In this document: positions 51,047 to 60,522 of the stretch, piece by piece
Layout of the letters: each line of letters opens with the position of its first letter
How positions within the stretch are numbered: the stretch's first letter is position 1
Translations under genes and position numbers: made by a program
The notes under the pieces: generated by a model
The model's database searches: none
The model's input: the letters and a program-made list of their open reading frames with translations, nothing else
Told to the model about the DNA's origin: nothing
Assembly: GCA_017620395.1 (NCBI GenBank)
Contig: JAFZQJ010000027.1
Span: forward strand, 1 to 64,000
Reading direction: 5' to 3'
DNA from: Clostridia bacterium
Lineage (GTDB): Bacteria; Bacillota; Clostridia; Oscillospirales; RGIG8002
DNA: 64,000 bases

Positions 51047-52033
51047 ATGGCTGCGATAACCGTTCTCGGCGCCGGAGGCTGGGGAATAGCGTTCGGCATA
51101 ATGTGCCGCAAAAGCGGCAACTCCGTCACGCTCTGGACGCCATTCGATCAGGAACGCGAACTGCTGCTGCGCGAACGCGAGCATACCGCGCTGCTCGAAG
51201 GAGTCAAAATCCCGGAGGAGATAGAGATAACGTCAGAGCTTTCATCCGTTTCGACCGCGGATATAGTCGTTATCGCCGTGCCTTCGTCAGCAGTCAACGA
51301 AACGGCTGCGCGGATAAAGGGAATGATAAAAGAAAACGCCGTCCTCATCTGCCTCTCGAAAGGCCTTGACGGCACGCGCTTTATGCTTATGCACGAGGTT
51401 ATAAAGGAGCAGCTGCCGGATTGCAGGCTCTGCGTCGTTTCCGGTCCGTCTCACGCGGAAGAAGTCGCGCGCGATCTGCCTACGGCGGTCGTCGCCGCTT
51501 CCGAAGACGAAGAGGTGGCGAAATACGTTCAGCGTCAGGTCTCCTGCGACACGTTCCGCATTTACACCACCACCGACGTTATCGGCGTCGAAACCGCCGG
51601 TGCGATAAAGAACGTCGTCGCGCTCGTCGCGGGCGTGCTCGACGGAATGGGCTACGAGGACAATACCAAGGCCGCGCTTATGACGCGCGGCATGAAAGAA
51701 ATCTCCGACCTCGGCGTCGCGATGGGCGGCAGGAAGACGACCTTCCTCGGTCTTGCCGGATTCGGCGACCTTATCGTTACCTGCACGAGTATGCACAGCC
51801 GCAACAGGCGCGCCGGAATACTAATTGGGCAGGGTTGTTCCGCAGAGGAAACGCTGAAAAGGATCGGTATGACCGTCGAGGGCTACGCGACTACGAAGGC
51901 GGCGTACAACTTCGCCCGTGAAAAGAACGTGGAAATGCCGATAGTCACGGAAATGTACCGCGTGCTTTACGAAGGCAAGGATCCGCGCGTTGCGCTTACG
52001 GATCTACTCAACCGCCCGATGAAGGCGGAATAG
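51047..52033 (+). CDS. gpsA: NAD(P)H-dependent glycerol-3-phosphate dehydrogenase
   Basis: It reduces dihydroxyacetone phosphate to glycerol 3-phosphate for lipid synthesis. The 328-residue protein has the N-terminal dinucleotide fold V-L-G-A-G-G-W-G-I-A, S-G-P-S-H-A-E-E-V, and the catalytic region G-A-I-K-N-V-V-A-L-V-A-G. It also has G-L-A-G-F-G-D-L-I-V-T-C and S-R-N-R-R-A-G. The supply enzyme sits directly after plsY. Confidence 0.97.
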   Translation: MAAITVLGAGGWGIAFGIMCRKSGNSVTLWTPFDQERELLLREREHTALLEGVKIPEEIEITSELSSVSTADIVVIAVPSSAVNETAARIKGMIKENAVLICLSKGLDGTRFMLMHEVIKEQLPDCRLCVVSGPSHAEEVARDLPTAVVAASEDEEVAKYVQRQVSCDTFRIYTTTDVIGVETAGAIKNVVALVAGVLDGMGYEDNTKAALMTRGMKEISDLGVAMGGRKTTFLGLAGFGDLIVTCTSMHSRNRRAGILIGQGCSAEETLKRIGMTVEGYATTKAAYNFAREKNVEMPIVTEMYRVLYEGKDPRVALTDLLNRPMKAE

Positions 52034-52050
52034 GGGAGGAGCGCAAAATA

Positions 52051-52082
52051 AAAAATCCAACCGCGTAAGCGATCGGATTTTT
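52051..52082. terminator. Bidirectional terminator between gpsA and rpmB
   Basis: AAATCC / GGATTT outer stem and CGC / GCG inner stem with small internal mismatches, loop GTAA, with A and T runs on the two sides. Confidence 0.65.
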
Positions 52083-52103
52083 ATCTTGTGTTTGGAGCGA
52101 GCG

Positions 52104-52289
52104 TCAGACTCTCTCGACCTTTCCGGAACGCAGGCAGCGGGTGCAAGCGTAAACGTGAGTCGGAGTGCCGTTCACCATAGCCTTGACGCGTCTGATGTTG
52201 GGCTTCCAGGTCCTGTTGGATCTGCGGTGAGAGTGGGAAACTTTAATTCCGAAAGTGACGCCTTTATCGCAAAAATCGCATTTAGCCAC
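52104..52289 (-). CDS. rpmB: 50S ribosomal protein L28
   Basis: The 61-residue protein has A-K-C-D-F-C-D-K-G at the start, R-S-N-R-T-W-K-P-N-I-R-R-V and C-T-R-C-L-R-S-G-K-V at the end. The two C-x2-C pairs make it a zinc-binding (C+) form. The start is GTG at 52289, six bases after AGGAGGTG. It is transcribed alone on the minus strand. Confidence 0.97.
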   Translation of the reverse strand: MAKCDFCDKGVTFGIKVSHSHRRSNRTWKPNIRRVKAMVNGTPTHVYACTRCLRSGKVERV

Positions 52290-52323
52290 CAAAAACACCT
52301 CCTAATGAATTCGCAACTTTGCT

Positions 52324-52352
52324 ATTATAACAAAGGTGTTCCGAAAATGCAA
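52324..52352 (-). promoter_or_regulatory. Sigma-A promoter of rpmB
   Basis: Minus strand TTGCAT (52352-52347), 17-bp spacer, TATAAT (52329-52324), about 35 bp before the GTG start. For hprK on the plus strand a TATAAT at 52379-52384 is present but no good -35. Confidence 0.75.
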
Positions 52353-52448
52353 GAGTTTTTTTCAAAAAATTTCACTATTATAATTTGATAAAACGAAATC
52401 GCTTAAAAAACCGGGCCGCCGACGCGTCGGCGGGGAACGGAGGATAAT

Positions 52449-53408
52449 ATGCCCGCAAACAAAATTGTGCCGCTCAGGCACGTAATCGACGAACTCGGTC
52501 TGCGCGTGATATACGCGCCGGAGTATTACGGAAAAACGGAGATAATCACCTCCGAGATCAACCGTCCGGCGCTGCAGCTCGCGGGATTCTTCGAGGCCTA
52601 CGACCCCAACCGCATACAGATCGTCGGAATGGTCGAAACGATCTACCTGCGCGACCTCGATCACGAGGCGAGAGCGAAAAGTATTGACGGTCTTTTCGCC
52701 GCCGGACTTCCGCTTCTCGTCGTGACGCGCTCGATCGAGCCGTTCCCGGAGATGATCGAAGCGGCGCAGAAATACGGCGTTACGCTCGCGCAGTCCGCGG
52801 CTACTACGTCGGAGTTCACCGCCGCGCTCATAAGCTATCTTAACGTCGAAATGGCGCCGTATATCAATCAGCATGGTGTGCTCGTTGAGGTCTACGGCGA
52901 AGGCGTGCTGCTTCTGGGCAACAGCGGCGTCGGTAAGAGCGAGACCGCGATAGAGCTCGTCAAGCGCGGACACCGCCTTATCGCCGACGATTCCGTCGAG
53001 ATCAAGCGCGTTTCTTCAAAAACGCTCGTCGGCACCGCGCCGGAGATCATCCGCCACTATATCGAGCTGCGCGGCATCGGCATCGTCGACGTCCGCCGCC
53101 TGTTCGGTATGGGCTCGGTCAAGCTGACCGAAAAGATCGACCTGGTCGTCCATCTCGAGCCGTGGAGCGAGGACGTGGTCTACGACAGAATGGGTATGGA
53201 AACGGAATACACGAGCATCCTCGGGATCAACGTGCCGTCCGTGACGATACCGGTCAAGCCCGGACGCAACCTCGCGATAATCGTCGAGGTCGCGGCGATG
53301 AACAACAGACAGAAAAAACTCGGCTACAACGCCGCCGCGGAGCTTGACGCGAAGATCACCCGCGGCAGCCGCGAAGCGCAGATGCTATCGGAGATGAACG
53401 AAGTATGA
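52449..53408 (+). CDS. hprK: HPr kinase/phosphorylase
   Basis: It phosphorylates and dephosphorylates Ser46 of HPr in carbon catabolite control. The 319-residue protein has the Walker A G-N-S-G-V-G-K-S-E-T-A-I-E-L, the catalytic A-D-D region and the HprK signature E-L-R-G-I-G-I-V-D-V-R-R-L-F-G. It is first in the run hprK-glk-murB-rapZ-whiA-dnaE. Start ATG 52449 follows GGAGG by five bases, and the end overlaps the next gene by four bases. Confidence 0.97.
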   Translation: MPANKIVPLRHVIDELGLRVIYAPEYYGKTEIITSEINRPALQLAGFFEAYDPNRIQIVGMVETIYLRDLDHEARAKSIDGLFAAGLPLLVVTRSIEPFPEMIEAAQKYGVTLAQSAATTSEFTAALISYLNVEMAPYINQHGVLVEVYGEGVLLLGNSGVGKSETAIELVKRGHRLIADDSVEIKRVSSKTLVGTAPEIIRHYIELRGIGIVDVRRLFGMGSVKLTEKIDLVVHLEPWSEDVVYDRMGMETEYTSILGINVPSVTIPVKPGRNLAIIVEVAAMNNRQKKLGYNAAAELDAKITRGSREAQMLSEMNEV

Positions 53409-54358
53409 AAAGAATAGGCATAGACCTCGGCGGCACTTACATAAAAGCCGGTATAACCGACGAAAACAACGACATAATCTTCAGAGGGGAAGCGCCCACC
53501 GGTCTGCCTTGTCCGGCGGAGACCGTCGCGGATAACGTCGCCGCGCTCGTCAAAAATCTCACGGCGGACGCCGGTCTCACGCTCGACGATATAGAGAGCA
53601 TCGGAATGGGCAGCCCCGGCACAGTCGACTGCGATCACGGCATAGTGGAATACGCCAACAACCTCGGCTTCCGCGACGTGCATTTCTCCGATATGCTCCG
53701 CGAACGCATCGGCAAGCCGCTTTATATGGGCAACGACGCGAACGTCGCCGCCTACGGTGAATACGTCAAGTGCGGCGAAAAATACACCTCATTCGTTTTC
53801 ATCACGCTCGGAACGGGCGTAGGCGGGGGAATAATAATCGACGGCAAGATTTACACCGGCTTCAATTTCGCCGGCGCGGAGCTCGGCCACATAGTTATCC
53901 AAAAGGACGGTTATCCCTGCACCTGCGGCAGAAAGGGCTGCTGGGAGAGCTATTCCTCTACCAACGCGCTTATCAGAATGTGCCGCGAGGAGATGGCGAA
54001 GGATAAAAACTCCGCGCTCTGGCGCCTCTGCGGAGGCGACGAAGGCAAGGTCAGCGGCAGAACGGTCTTCGCCGCGGTTGCAGAAGGCGACGCAGCGGCA
54101 AAAGCCGCGCTGAAGGTCTTTATCGACTACCTCGCCTGCGGTATCGCGAGCGTAATAAACATCTTCCAGCCGGAGGTGCTCTGCATAGGCGGCGGCATCT
54201 CTGCGCAGGAGGAATACCTAATCAAGCCGCTGAAAAAGGCGGTGGAGTCCGAAACCTACGGTATGGGCGGCGGCAAGCGCACCGAGATACGCGCCGCCAG
54301 GCTGCTCAACGACGCAGGGATCATCGGAGCCGCCGCGCTCGGCGATATCTATAAATAG
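53405..54358 (+). CDS. glcK: ROK family glucokinase
   Basis: It phosphorylates glucose to glucose 6-phosphate. The 317-residue protein has the ATP-binding G-I-D-L-G-G-T-Y-I-K-A-G, the sugar-binding N-D-A-N-V-A-A-Y-G-E, E-L-G-H-I-V-I, and the ROK zinc motif C-T-C-G-R-K-G-C-W-E. Its position behind hprK fits a role in sugar uptake control. Glucose specificity is inferred from close similarity to Bacillota glucokinases. Confidence 0.93.
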   Translation: MKRIGIDLGGTYIKAGITDENNDIIFRGEAPTGLPCPAETVADNVAALVKNLTADAGLTLDDIESIGMGSPGTVDCDHGIVEYANNLGFRDVHFSDMLRERIGKPLYMGNDANVAAYGEYVKCGEKYTSFVFITLGTGVGGGIIIDGKIYTGFNFAGAELGHIVIQKDGYPCTCGRKGCWESYSSTNALIRMCREEMAKDKNSALWRLCGGDEGKVSGRTVFAAVAEGDAAAKAALKVFIDYLACGIASVINIFQPEVLCIGGGISAQEEYLIKPLKKAVESETYGMGGGKRTEIRAARLLNDAGIIGAAALGDIYK

Positions 54359-54377
54359 AATCATTCGGAGGAAAGCC

Positions 54378-55268
54378 TTGGAGCTTATTAAACGCTTTCG
54401 GACAATCAAATACCTTACCGACGAGCCGATGAGCCGGCACACGACCTTCCGCACGGGCGGTCCGGCAGATCTTATGCTGCTTCCTTCTTCCGTCGCGGAG
54501 CTTTGCGAAGCGCTCGCGATCCTTCGCGAAGAAGGAGTGACACCGTTCGTTCTCGGCAACGGATCGAATCTTCTCGTTTCAGACAAGGGGATAAGGGGCG
54601 TCGTCATCAAGATCGGCGCCGGAATGGACGGGGTGATCGCCGACGGCAGCCGCGTTATCTGCGGCGCGGGCGCGCTTTTGACGCGTTTCTGCACTTTCGC
54701 GGCGGAAAACTCGCTTTCGGGCGCGGAAGCGCTTTACGGTATCCCGGGATCAGTCGGCGGCGCGGTTTATATGAACGCCGGAGCGTACGGCTCGGAGATA
54801 AAAGATATCCTCGTCAGCGCCGACTATATTGAACCGGACGGCAAGACCGGAACGCTTCACGGCGTCGAGGGATACGGCTACAGGCGCAGTCCTTTCACAG
54901 ACGGCGATAGGATAATAACGTCCGCCGTTTTCGCGTTGAAGACCGGAAAACGTTCGGAAATCGAAGCGAAAATGGCGGAGATCAAGACGCGCCGGACCGA
55001 AAAACAGCCGCTGAATTACCCGAGCGCAGGCAGCGTCTTCAAACGTCCGGAGGGGTACTTTGCCGCGGCGCTTATCGACCAAGCGGGACTTAAAGGAACG
55101 ACCGTCGGAGGCGCCTGCGTCAGCGAAAAACACGCAGGTTTTATTGTCAACAAAGGCGGCGCGACGACGGATGACATTCTGCGTCTTATCGACATCGTGA
55201 AAGAGAAGGTTCTGACCGATTCCGGCGTCGCGCTGGAAATGGAAGTCAGATTCGTGGGGGAGGAATAG
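54378..55268 (+). CDS. murB: UDP-N-acetylmuramate dehydrogenase
   Basis: MurB reduces UDP-GlcNAc-enolpyruvate with NADPH and FAD in peptidoglycan synthesis. The 296-residue protein has H-T-T-F-R-T-G-G-P-A-D, V-L-G-N-G-S-N-L-L-V, G-I-P-G-S-V-G-G-A-V-Y-M-N-A-G-A-Y-G, the Y-R-R-S-P-F block, and Y-P-S-A-G-S-V-F-K-R-P. Type IIb-like Ser catalytic position (A-G-S-V-F) is intact. The start is TTG at 54378 after GGAGGAAAG. Confidence 0.97.
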   Translation: MELIKRFRTIKYLTDEPMSRHTTFRTGGPADLMLLPSSVAELCEALAILREEGVTPFVLGNGSNLLVSDKGIRGVVIKIGAGMDGVIADGSRVICGAGALLTRFCTFAAENSLSGAEALYGIPGSVGGAVYMNAGAYGSEIKDILVSADYIEPDGKTGTLHGVEGYGYRRSPFTDGDRIITSAVFALKTGKRSEIEAKMAEIKTRRTEKQPLNYPSAGSVFKRPEGYFAAALIDQAGLKGTTVGGACVSEKHAGFIVNKGGATTDDILRLIDIVKEKVLTDSGVALEMEVRFVGEE

Positions 55269-55269
55269 A

Positions 55270-56118
55270 ATGGGCAACACGGTATTTATAACGGGTATGT
55301 CGGGCGCCGGGAAATCCCGTGCGATAAACGCGCTCGAGGATATGGAATACTACTGCGTGGATAATCTCCCCGCAAGTCTGGCGACCACATTCGCCGACCT
55401 TGTTTCGCAGTCGCGGGACAAGCTCTCAAACGTCGCTATCGTTATCGACACCCGCGACGGAGAAAACGTCGGCGTCGAGCTTTCGGCCGCGCTTCGCGAA
55501 CTGACCGAAAGGGGCATCGGATACAAGGTGCTTTTCCTCGAAGCGTCAACTCCCACTATCGTGCGCCGCTACCGCGAAACGCGCCGCAGGCACCCGCTGG
55601 CGCACTCCACCGGAAGCGACGTATCCAACGCGATAGAACGCGAGCGCGAATTGCTTACACCGCTGCGTTCCATGGCTGATTACATCATAGACACGAGCAA
55701 TTCCACTCCCGCGCAGCTCCGCGAACGCATAGTTTCGCTTTTCTCGACTGAAAAGAGTTCGGGCATGGCGATCTCCTGCGTATCGTTCGGATTCAAGTTC
55801 GGCGTTCCCACCGACGCGGATCTCGTTTTCGACGTCCGCTGTCTGCCGAATCCGTTTTACGTTGACGAGCTGAAGCATCATACCGGTCTCGAAGAACCCG
55901 TAAAAGAGTTCATTTTTTCTCATAAGTCGTCCAACGATTTTCTTGCCAAGATAATCGATTTCGTCGATTACGCCATACCGCTTTACGCGGAGGAGGGCAA
56001 GAGCCAACTCGTTATCGCCATCGGCTGCACCGGCGGCAGACACCGTTCCGTCGCGTTCGCGCAGGCGGTCGCGGATCATATAGGCGCCGAGGCCATACAC
56101 AGAGATATCACGAAATAG
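55270..56118 (+). CDS. rapZ: RNase adapter protein RapZ
   Basis: The 282-residue protein has the Walker A G-M-S-G-A-G-K-S-R-A, then D-N-L-P, R-R-x-H-P-L and the C-terminal G-C-T-G-G-R-H-R-S-V-A. In E. coli RapZ steers RNase E to small RNAs of the amino-sugar pathway; in Bacillota (YvcJ) it binds nucleotides and affects competence. It lies before whiA in the conserved order rapZ-whiA; the yvcK gene that often stands between them is absent here. Confidence 0.96.
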   Translation: MGNTVFITGMSGAGKSRAINALEDMEYYCVDNLPASLATTFADLVSQSRDKLSNVAIVIDTRDGENVGVELSAALRELTERGIGYKVLFLEASTPTIVRRYRETRRRHPLAHSTGSDVSNAIERERELLTPLRSMADYIIDTSNSTPAQLRERIVSLFSTEKSSGMAISCVSFGFKFGVPTDADLVFDVRCLPNPFYVDELKHHTGLEEPVKEFIFSHKSSNDFLAKIIDFVDYAIPLYAEEGKSQLVIAIGCTGGRHRSVAFAQAVADHIGAEAIHRDITK

Positions 56119-56128
56119 CGGAGCGGAT

Positions 56129-57013
56129 ATGTCTTTTTCATCTGAAACCAAAACCGAATTATGTGAACAGTCGCTTGGCGAAACCTGTTGCGTAACGGCT
56201 GAATGCTACGGTATGCTGCTTTTTTGCAGAGAATTCGGCGAACGCCGCATCCGTATCGTGACCGAGAGCGAAGCGGTCGTAAAGCGATTTCGGGAGCTTT
56301 GCAGGTCGCTCTTTTCTATTTCGCCGAAGAGCTTGCAGAGTCGGGCATCCGGAAAGAATGAAGTCGTAATCTCCGGCGACGACGCCGAACGCATATTCAG
56401 CTTTTTCGGCCATGACGAAATGCAGGTATCAACCCGTGTGAACCGCGATATAGTCTTCCCTCAATGCTGCCGCAGGTCGTTCCTGCGGGGAGCGTACCTT
56501 ACCGGCGGAAGCGTTACCGATCCTAACAGCGCGTATCATCTCGAAATAGCGACGCCGTTGTTCAACCTTTCAAACGACATAGCCGAAATAATGGCGAGCC
56601 TCGGCCTTTCGCCGAAGCGCGTAAAGCGCGGAGGCAAAAACGTCGTCTATTTCAAATCCAGTGAAGAGATAGAGGATTTTCTCAACAATATCGGCGCAGG
56701 TTCGAGCGCGTTTCGTCTGATGGAAGTCAAGGTCATGAAGGACGTCAGAAACCGCGCCAACCGCCTGAGCAACTGCGACAGCTTCAATATTTCACGCAGC
56801 ATCAACGCCGGCGTCGAGCAGGCGGAAAAAATACGCAAGACGCTTGAAACAAAGGGTAAAGCGTATTTTCCGCAGGAGCTCCGCGAGCTCGCGCAGATAC
56901 GCGTCGATAATCCGGAAGCGTCGCTCCGCGAACTCGGCGAAATGCTCGAAAAACCGCTTTCGAAATCCGGCGTCAGCCACAAGCTCAGAAGGATAATGGA
57001 GTATACCGAATGA
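56129..57013 (+). CDS. whiA: DNA-binding protein WhiA
   Basis: WhiA combines a homing-endonuclease-like (LAGLIDADG-type) fold with a C-terminal helix-turn-helix; in Bacillus it affects cell division and chromosome segregation. The 294-residue protein shows S-F-L-R-G-A-Y-L-T-G-G-S-V-T-D-P, Y-H-L-E-I and the C-terminal N-x-x-S-L-R-E-L-G-E-M-L x x P-L-S-K-S-G-V-S-H-K-L-R. The last four bases overlap the dnaE start (ATGA). Confidence 0.96.
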   Translation: MSFSSETKTELCEQSLGETCCVTAECYGMLLFCREFGERRIRIVTESEAVVKRFRELCRSLFSISPKSLQSRASGKNEVVISGDDAERIFSFFGHDEMQVSTRVNRDIVFPQCCRRSFLRGAYLTGGSVTDPNSAYHLEIATPLFNLSNDIAEIMASLGLSPKRVKRGGKNVVYFKSSEEIEDFLNNIGAGSSAFRLMEVKVMKDVRNRANRLSNCDSFNISRSINAGVEQAEKIRKTLETKGKAYFPQELRELAQIRVDNPEASLRELGEMLEKPLSKSGVSHKLRRIMEYTE

Positions 57014-60000
57014 CCGATTTCGTCCACCTTCACGTTCACAGCGAATACAGTCTCCTTGACGGCGCGTGCCGCATCAAGGAGCTTGTTTCGCGTGCGAAGG
57101 AAATGGGGCAGACGGCGGTCGCGATAACCGACCACGGCGTAATGTACGGCGCGGTCGATTTTTATAAAGAATGCAGAGCGCAGGGGATAAAGCCGATCAT
57201 CGGCTGCGAGGTCTACGTCGCCCCGCGCACGCGCTTCGACAAAGAGCACGCGTACGACTCAAACTACAACCATTTGATTCTGTTGTGTGAAAACGACGAG
57301 GGCTATCACAATCTGATGAAGCTCGTTTCCGTCGGATTCACCGAGGGCTTTTACGTCAAGCCGCGAGTGGACGAAGAAACGCTGCGCAAATACAGCCGCG
57401 GGCTAATCTGCCTTTCCGGCTGCATCGCCGGCGAGGTGCCGCAGAAGCTTCTTTTCGGCGACTACGACGGAGCTAAACGCGCCGCGCTGAAGCACCTTGA
57501 GATATTCGGCGAGGGCAACTACTTCCTCGAGGTCCAGGATCACGATATGGACGAGGAGCGCCGCGTTCTGCCGCAGCTTAAACAGCTTTCCGAAGAAACC
57601 GGCATACCGATGGCGGCGACCAACGACGCGCACTATATCACGAAGGACGACGCGCTGCTTCAGCGCGTGCTTATGTGCGTGCAGATGAACCGCACGCTCG
57701 ACGATCCGGAGAAGTACGGCTTTCCGACAGAAGAGTTCTATCTCAAATCCGGCGACGAAATGGCGGAACGCTTCGGCGGTTTCGACGGCGCAATCGAAAA
57801 TACCGTGAAGATCGCCGAGCGCTGCAACGTGGAGATCGAATTCGGCGTTACAAAGCTGCCGTATTTCGTGCCGGAAAACGACGAAACCCCTTACGACTGC
57901 CTCTGCCGTTTATGCTTTGAGGGCATGAAGAAACGCTACGGCGATAATCCTTCGAAAGAGATCACCGACCGCCTTGATTACGAGATCAAGACCATAAGCA
58001 AGATGGGGTACGTCGAGTATTATCTCATCGTCCACGATTTCATACACTATGCCAAAACGCACGATATACCCGTCGGACCCGGCAGGGGGAGCGGCGCCGG
58101 AAGTCTTGTCGCGTACTGCATCGGCATAACCGGCATCGACCCGATAAAATACGGGCTGATTTTCGAGCGCTTTCTCAATCCCGAGCGTATTTCGATGCCC
58201 GACTTTGACGTTGACTTCTGCGTTGAGAAGCGCGGGCAGGTCATCAACTATATCTCCGAGAAATACGGCGAAAGCCACGTCGCGCAGATAATCACCTTCG
58301 GAACGATGGCGGCTCGCGCGGCGATACGCGACGTCGGCAGAGTGCTCGGAATACCATATTCCGACGTCGACCGCATCTCGAAGATGATCCCGTTCATGAC
58401 CGACCTTACTACCGCGCTCGCACGCAATAGGGAACTGCGCGAAAAATACGACGAGGGCGGGCAGATAAAGAAGCTTATCGACCTTGCGCTCCGCGCCGAG
58501 GGGATGCCGCGCCATGCGTCCACCCACGCCGCGGGCGTCGTGATAACGCGAGGCGAGGTCACGGAGTACGTTCCGCTGATGAAAAACTCCGACTCGATCG
58601 TCACGCAATACCCGATGGGGACTCTCGAGCAGCTCGGATTGCTGAAGATAGACTGCCTCGGCCTCCGCAACCTTACCGTTATCGACAACGCCGTCAAGGC
58701 GATACGCCGCAAACGGCCCGACTTCGATATCAACGAGATATCCCACGAGGAAAAGCGCGTCTACGATATGCTGTCGAAAGGGCATACCGAGGGCGTATTC
58801 CAGCTCGAGTCGGCGGGGATGCGCAATCTGCTTTCGTCGCTGAAACCGGAACATCTCGAAGATATCATAGCCGCCATTTCGCTTTACCGGCCCGGCCCTA
58901 TGGATTCGATACCGAAGTATCTCGAATACCGCGCGCATCCGGAAAGAATAAAATACGACCACCCGCTGCTTGAGAACATCCTCAAGGTGACGAGCGGCTG
59001 CGTGATATATCAGGAGCAGGTAATGCAGATCGTCCGCGACCTCGCCGGCTATTCGCTCGGCAGGGCGGACCTCGTCCGCCGTGCTATGAGCAAAAAGAAA
59101 GCGGACGTGATGAAAAAGGAACGTCACAACTTCATCTACGGCAAGTCTGAAGACGAAGACGGCCCTGCCATAGACGGCTGCATCAAGCGCGGAGTCGACG
59201 AAAAGACGGCGAACCGCATTTTCGACGATATGATGTCCTTCGCGTCGTACGCGTTCAATAAATCCCACGCCGCCGCGTACGCGATCGTCGCTTACCAGAC
59301 CGCCTATCTGAAGGCGCTTTATCCGAAGGAATACATGGCGGCGCTGCTGACAAGCGTAATGGGCAGCGCTGAAAAAATCGCCGAATACATCAACGAGTGC
59401 CGACGCATAAACATCAAGATACTGCCGCCGAGCATAAACGAGAGCTTCGAGAGCTTCGTAGCCGGCGATGACGGGATCCGCGTCGGGCTTCTTACGATAA
59501 AAGGCGTCGGTTTGAAGTACCTCAACGACTGCGTCCGGGAGAGGGAAGCGAACGGCAAATTCAAGTCCGTTTTCGACTTCATAAAGCGCACGTCGAAGTA
59601 TGAATCGAACAAGCGTGCCGTCGAAAGTCTGATAAAGTGCGGCGCATTCGACGGTCTCGGTGCAACCCGCAAGCAGATGCTGATGAGCTACGAGGGTTAT
59701 ATGTCGCAGGTTTCCGCGTCCAAGAACCGCAACCTCGAAGGGCAGACGTCGCTTTTCGGATATATCGAGCGCAGCGACGATCTTTCGGAGCCGCGGCTTG
59801 AAAACGTAGGCGAATACCCGATCGCCGATCTGCTCAGAATGGAAAAAGAAACGCTCGGGCTTTACGTTTCGGGCCATCCGATGAGCGGCTACGAGGAAGC
59901 GGTCAAGCGCCGCGGCTGCGCCGATATCGCGCGCGTGCTCGCGGAATCCTCCGAGGAATACGGCGCCATAAGAGACGGCGACGTAGTTTCCGTCGCGGGA

Positions 60001-60522
60001 ATCGTTGCGGAGATAAAGAAAAAAGCCACCAAAAACGGTCAGCTTATGGCGTTCGTAACGCTTGAAGATATGAGCGGACAGATCGAGTGTCTGCTTTTCC
60101 CGAATATATTTGAAAAGCTGGCGTCCCGTATTTCCGCCGAAACGCCGTTATACGTCCGCGGCAGGGTAAGCGTCCACGAGGAGGAGGCGGCGAAGCTCGT
60201 CGCGAACGAGGCGTCGCTGCTGACCGATCCGGTCGCGCCACCGCGCCGCGCCGCGTACGAAGAGCCGGAAAGGGAAGAGCCGCCGCGCAGGAATATGCGC
60301 AGCGGACTCTATCTGAAGGTTCCGTCGAAGTCTTCGCGTGAGTTTGAGCGCGCGATGAAGCTTCTCGCCGTATTCGAGGGCGAAACGCCGGTGTACTTCT
60401 ACTTCGACGATGAGAAATCGCTGAAATGCGCTCCGCGCAGCAGTTTCGTCAGTTTTAACGGCGTGCTGTTCGACGAGCTGAAAAAGCAGCTCGGCGACGG
60501 CTCTGTCAAACTGGTCGACTGA
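57010..60522 (+). CDS. dnaE: DNA polymerase III alpha subunit (DnaE)
   Basis: The 1170-residue replicative polymerase has an N-terminal PHP domain (F-V-H-L-H-V-H-S-E-Y-S-L-L-D-G; D-H-G-V-M-Y-G) and the palm catalytic P-D-F-D-V-D-F near residue 400. It also has G-R-G-S-G-A-G-S-L-V-A-Y, a helix-hairpin-helix region and a C-terminal OB domain. This is the DnaE type, not PolC. The coding end overlaps the convergent sigK end by 17 bp, an unusual tail-to-tail overlap. Confidence 0.98.
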   Translation: MTDFVHLHVHSEYSLLDGACRIKELVSRAKEMGQTAVAITDHGVMYGAVDFYKECRAQGIKPIIGCEVYVAPRTRFDKEHAYDSNYNHLILLCENDEGYHNLMKLVSVGFTEGFYVKPRVDEETLRKYSRGLICLSGCIAGEVPQKLLFGDYDGAKRAALKHLEIFGEGNYFLEVQDHDMDEERRVLPQLKQLSEETGIPMAATNDAHYITKDDALLQRVLMCVQMNRTLDDPEKYGFPTEEFYLKSGDEMAERFGGFDGAIENTVKIAERCNVEIEFGVTKLPYFVPENDETPYDCLCRLCFEGMKKRYGDNPSKEITDRLDYEIKTISKMGYVEYYLIVHDFIHYAKTHDIPVGPGRGSGAGSLVAYCIGITGIDPIKYGLIFERFLNPERISMPDFDVDFCVEKRGQVINYISEKYGESHVAQIITFGTMAARAAIRDVGRVLGIPYSDVDRISKMIPFMTDLTTALARNRELREKYDEGGQIKKLIDLALRAEGMPRHASTHAAGVVITRGEVTEYVPLMKNSDSIVTQYPMGTLEQLGLLKIDCLGLRNLTVIDNAVKAIRRKRPDFDINEISHEEKRVYDMLSKGHTEGVFQLESAGMRNLLSSLKPEHLEDIIAAISLYRPGPMDSIPKYLEYRAHPERIKYDHPLLENILKVTSGCVIYQEQVMQIVRDLAGYSLGRADLVRRAMSKKKADVMKKERHNFIYGKSEDEDGPAIDGCIKRGVDEKTANRIFDDMMSFASYAFNKSHAAAYAIVAYQTAYLKALYPKEYMAALLTSVMGSAEKIAEYINECRRINIKILPPSINESFESFVAGDDGIRVGLLTIKGVGLKYLNDCVREREANGKFKSVFDFIKRTSKYESNKRAVESLIKCGAFDGLGATRKQMLMSYEGYMSQVSASKNRNLEGQTSLFGYIERSDDLSEPRLENVGEYPIADLLRMEKETLGLYVSGHPMSGYEEAVKRRGCADIARVLAESSEEYGAIRDGDVVSVAGIVAEIKKKATKNGQLMAFVTLEDMSGQIECLLFPNIFEKLASRISAETPLYVRGRVSVHEEEAAKLVANEASLLTDPVAPPRRAAYEEPEREEPPRRNMRSGLYLKVPSKSSREFERAMKLLAVFEGETPVYFYFDDEKSLKCAPRSSFVSFNGVLFDELKKQLGDGSVKLVD

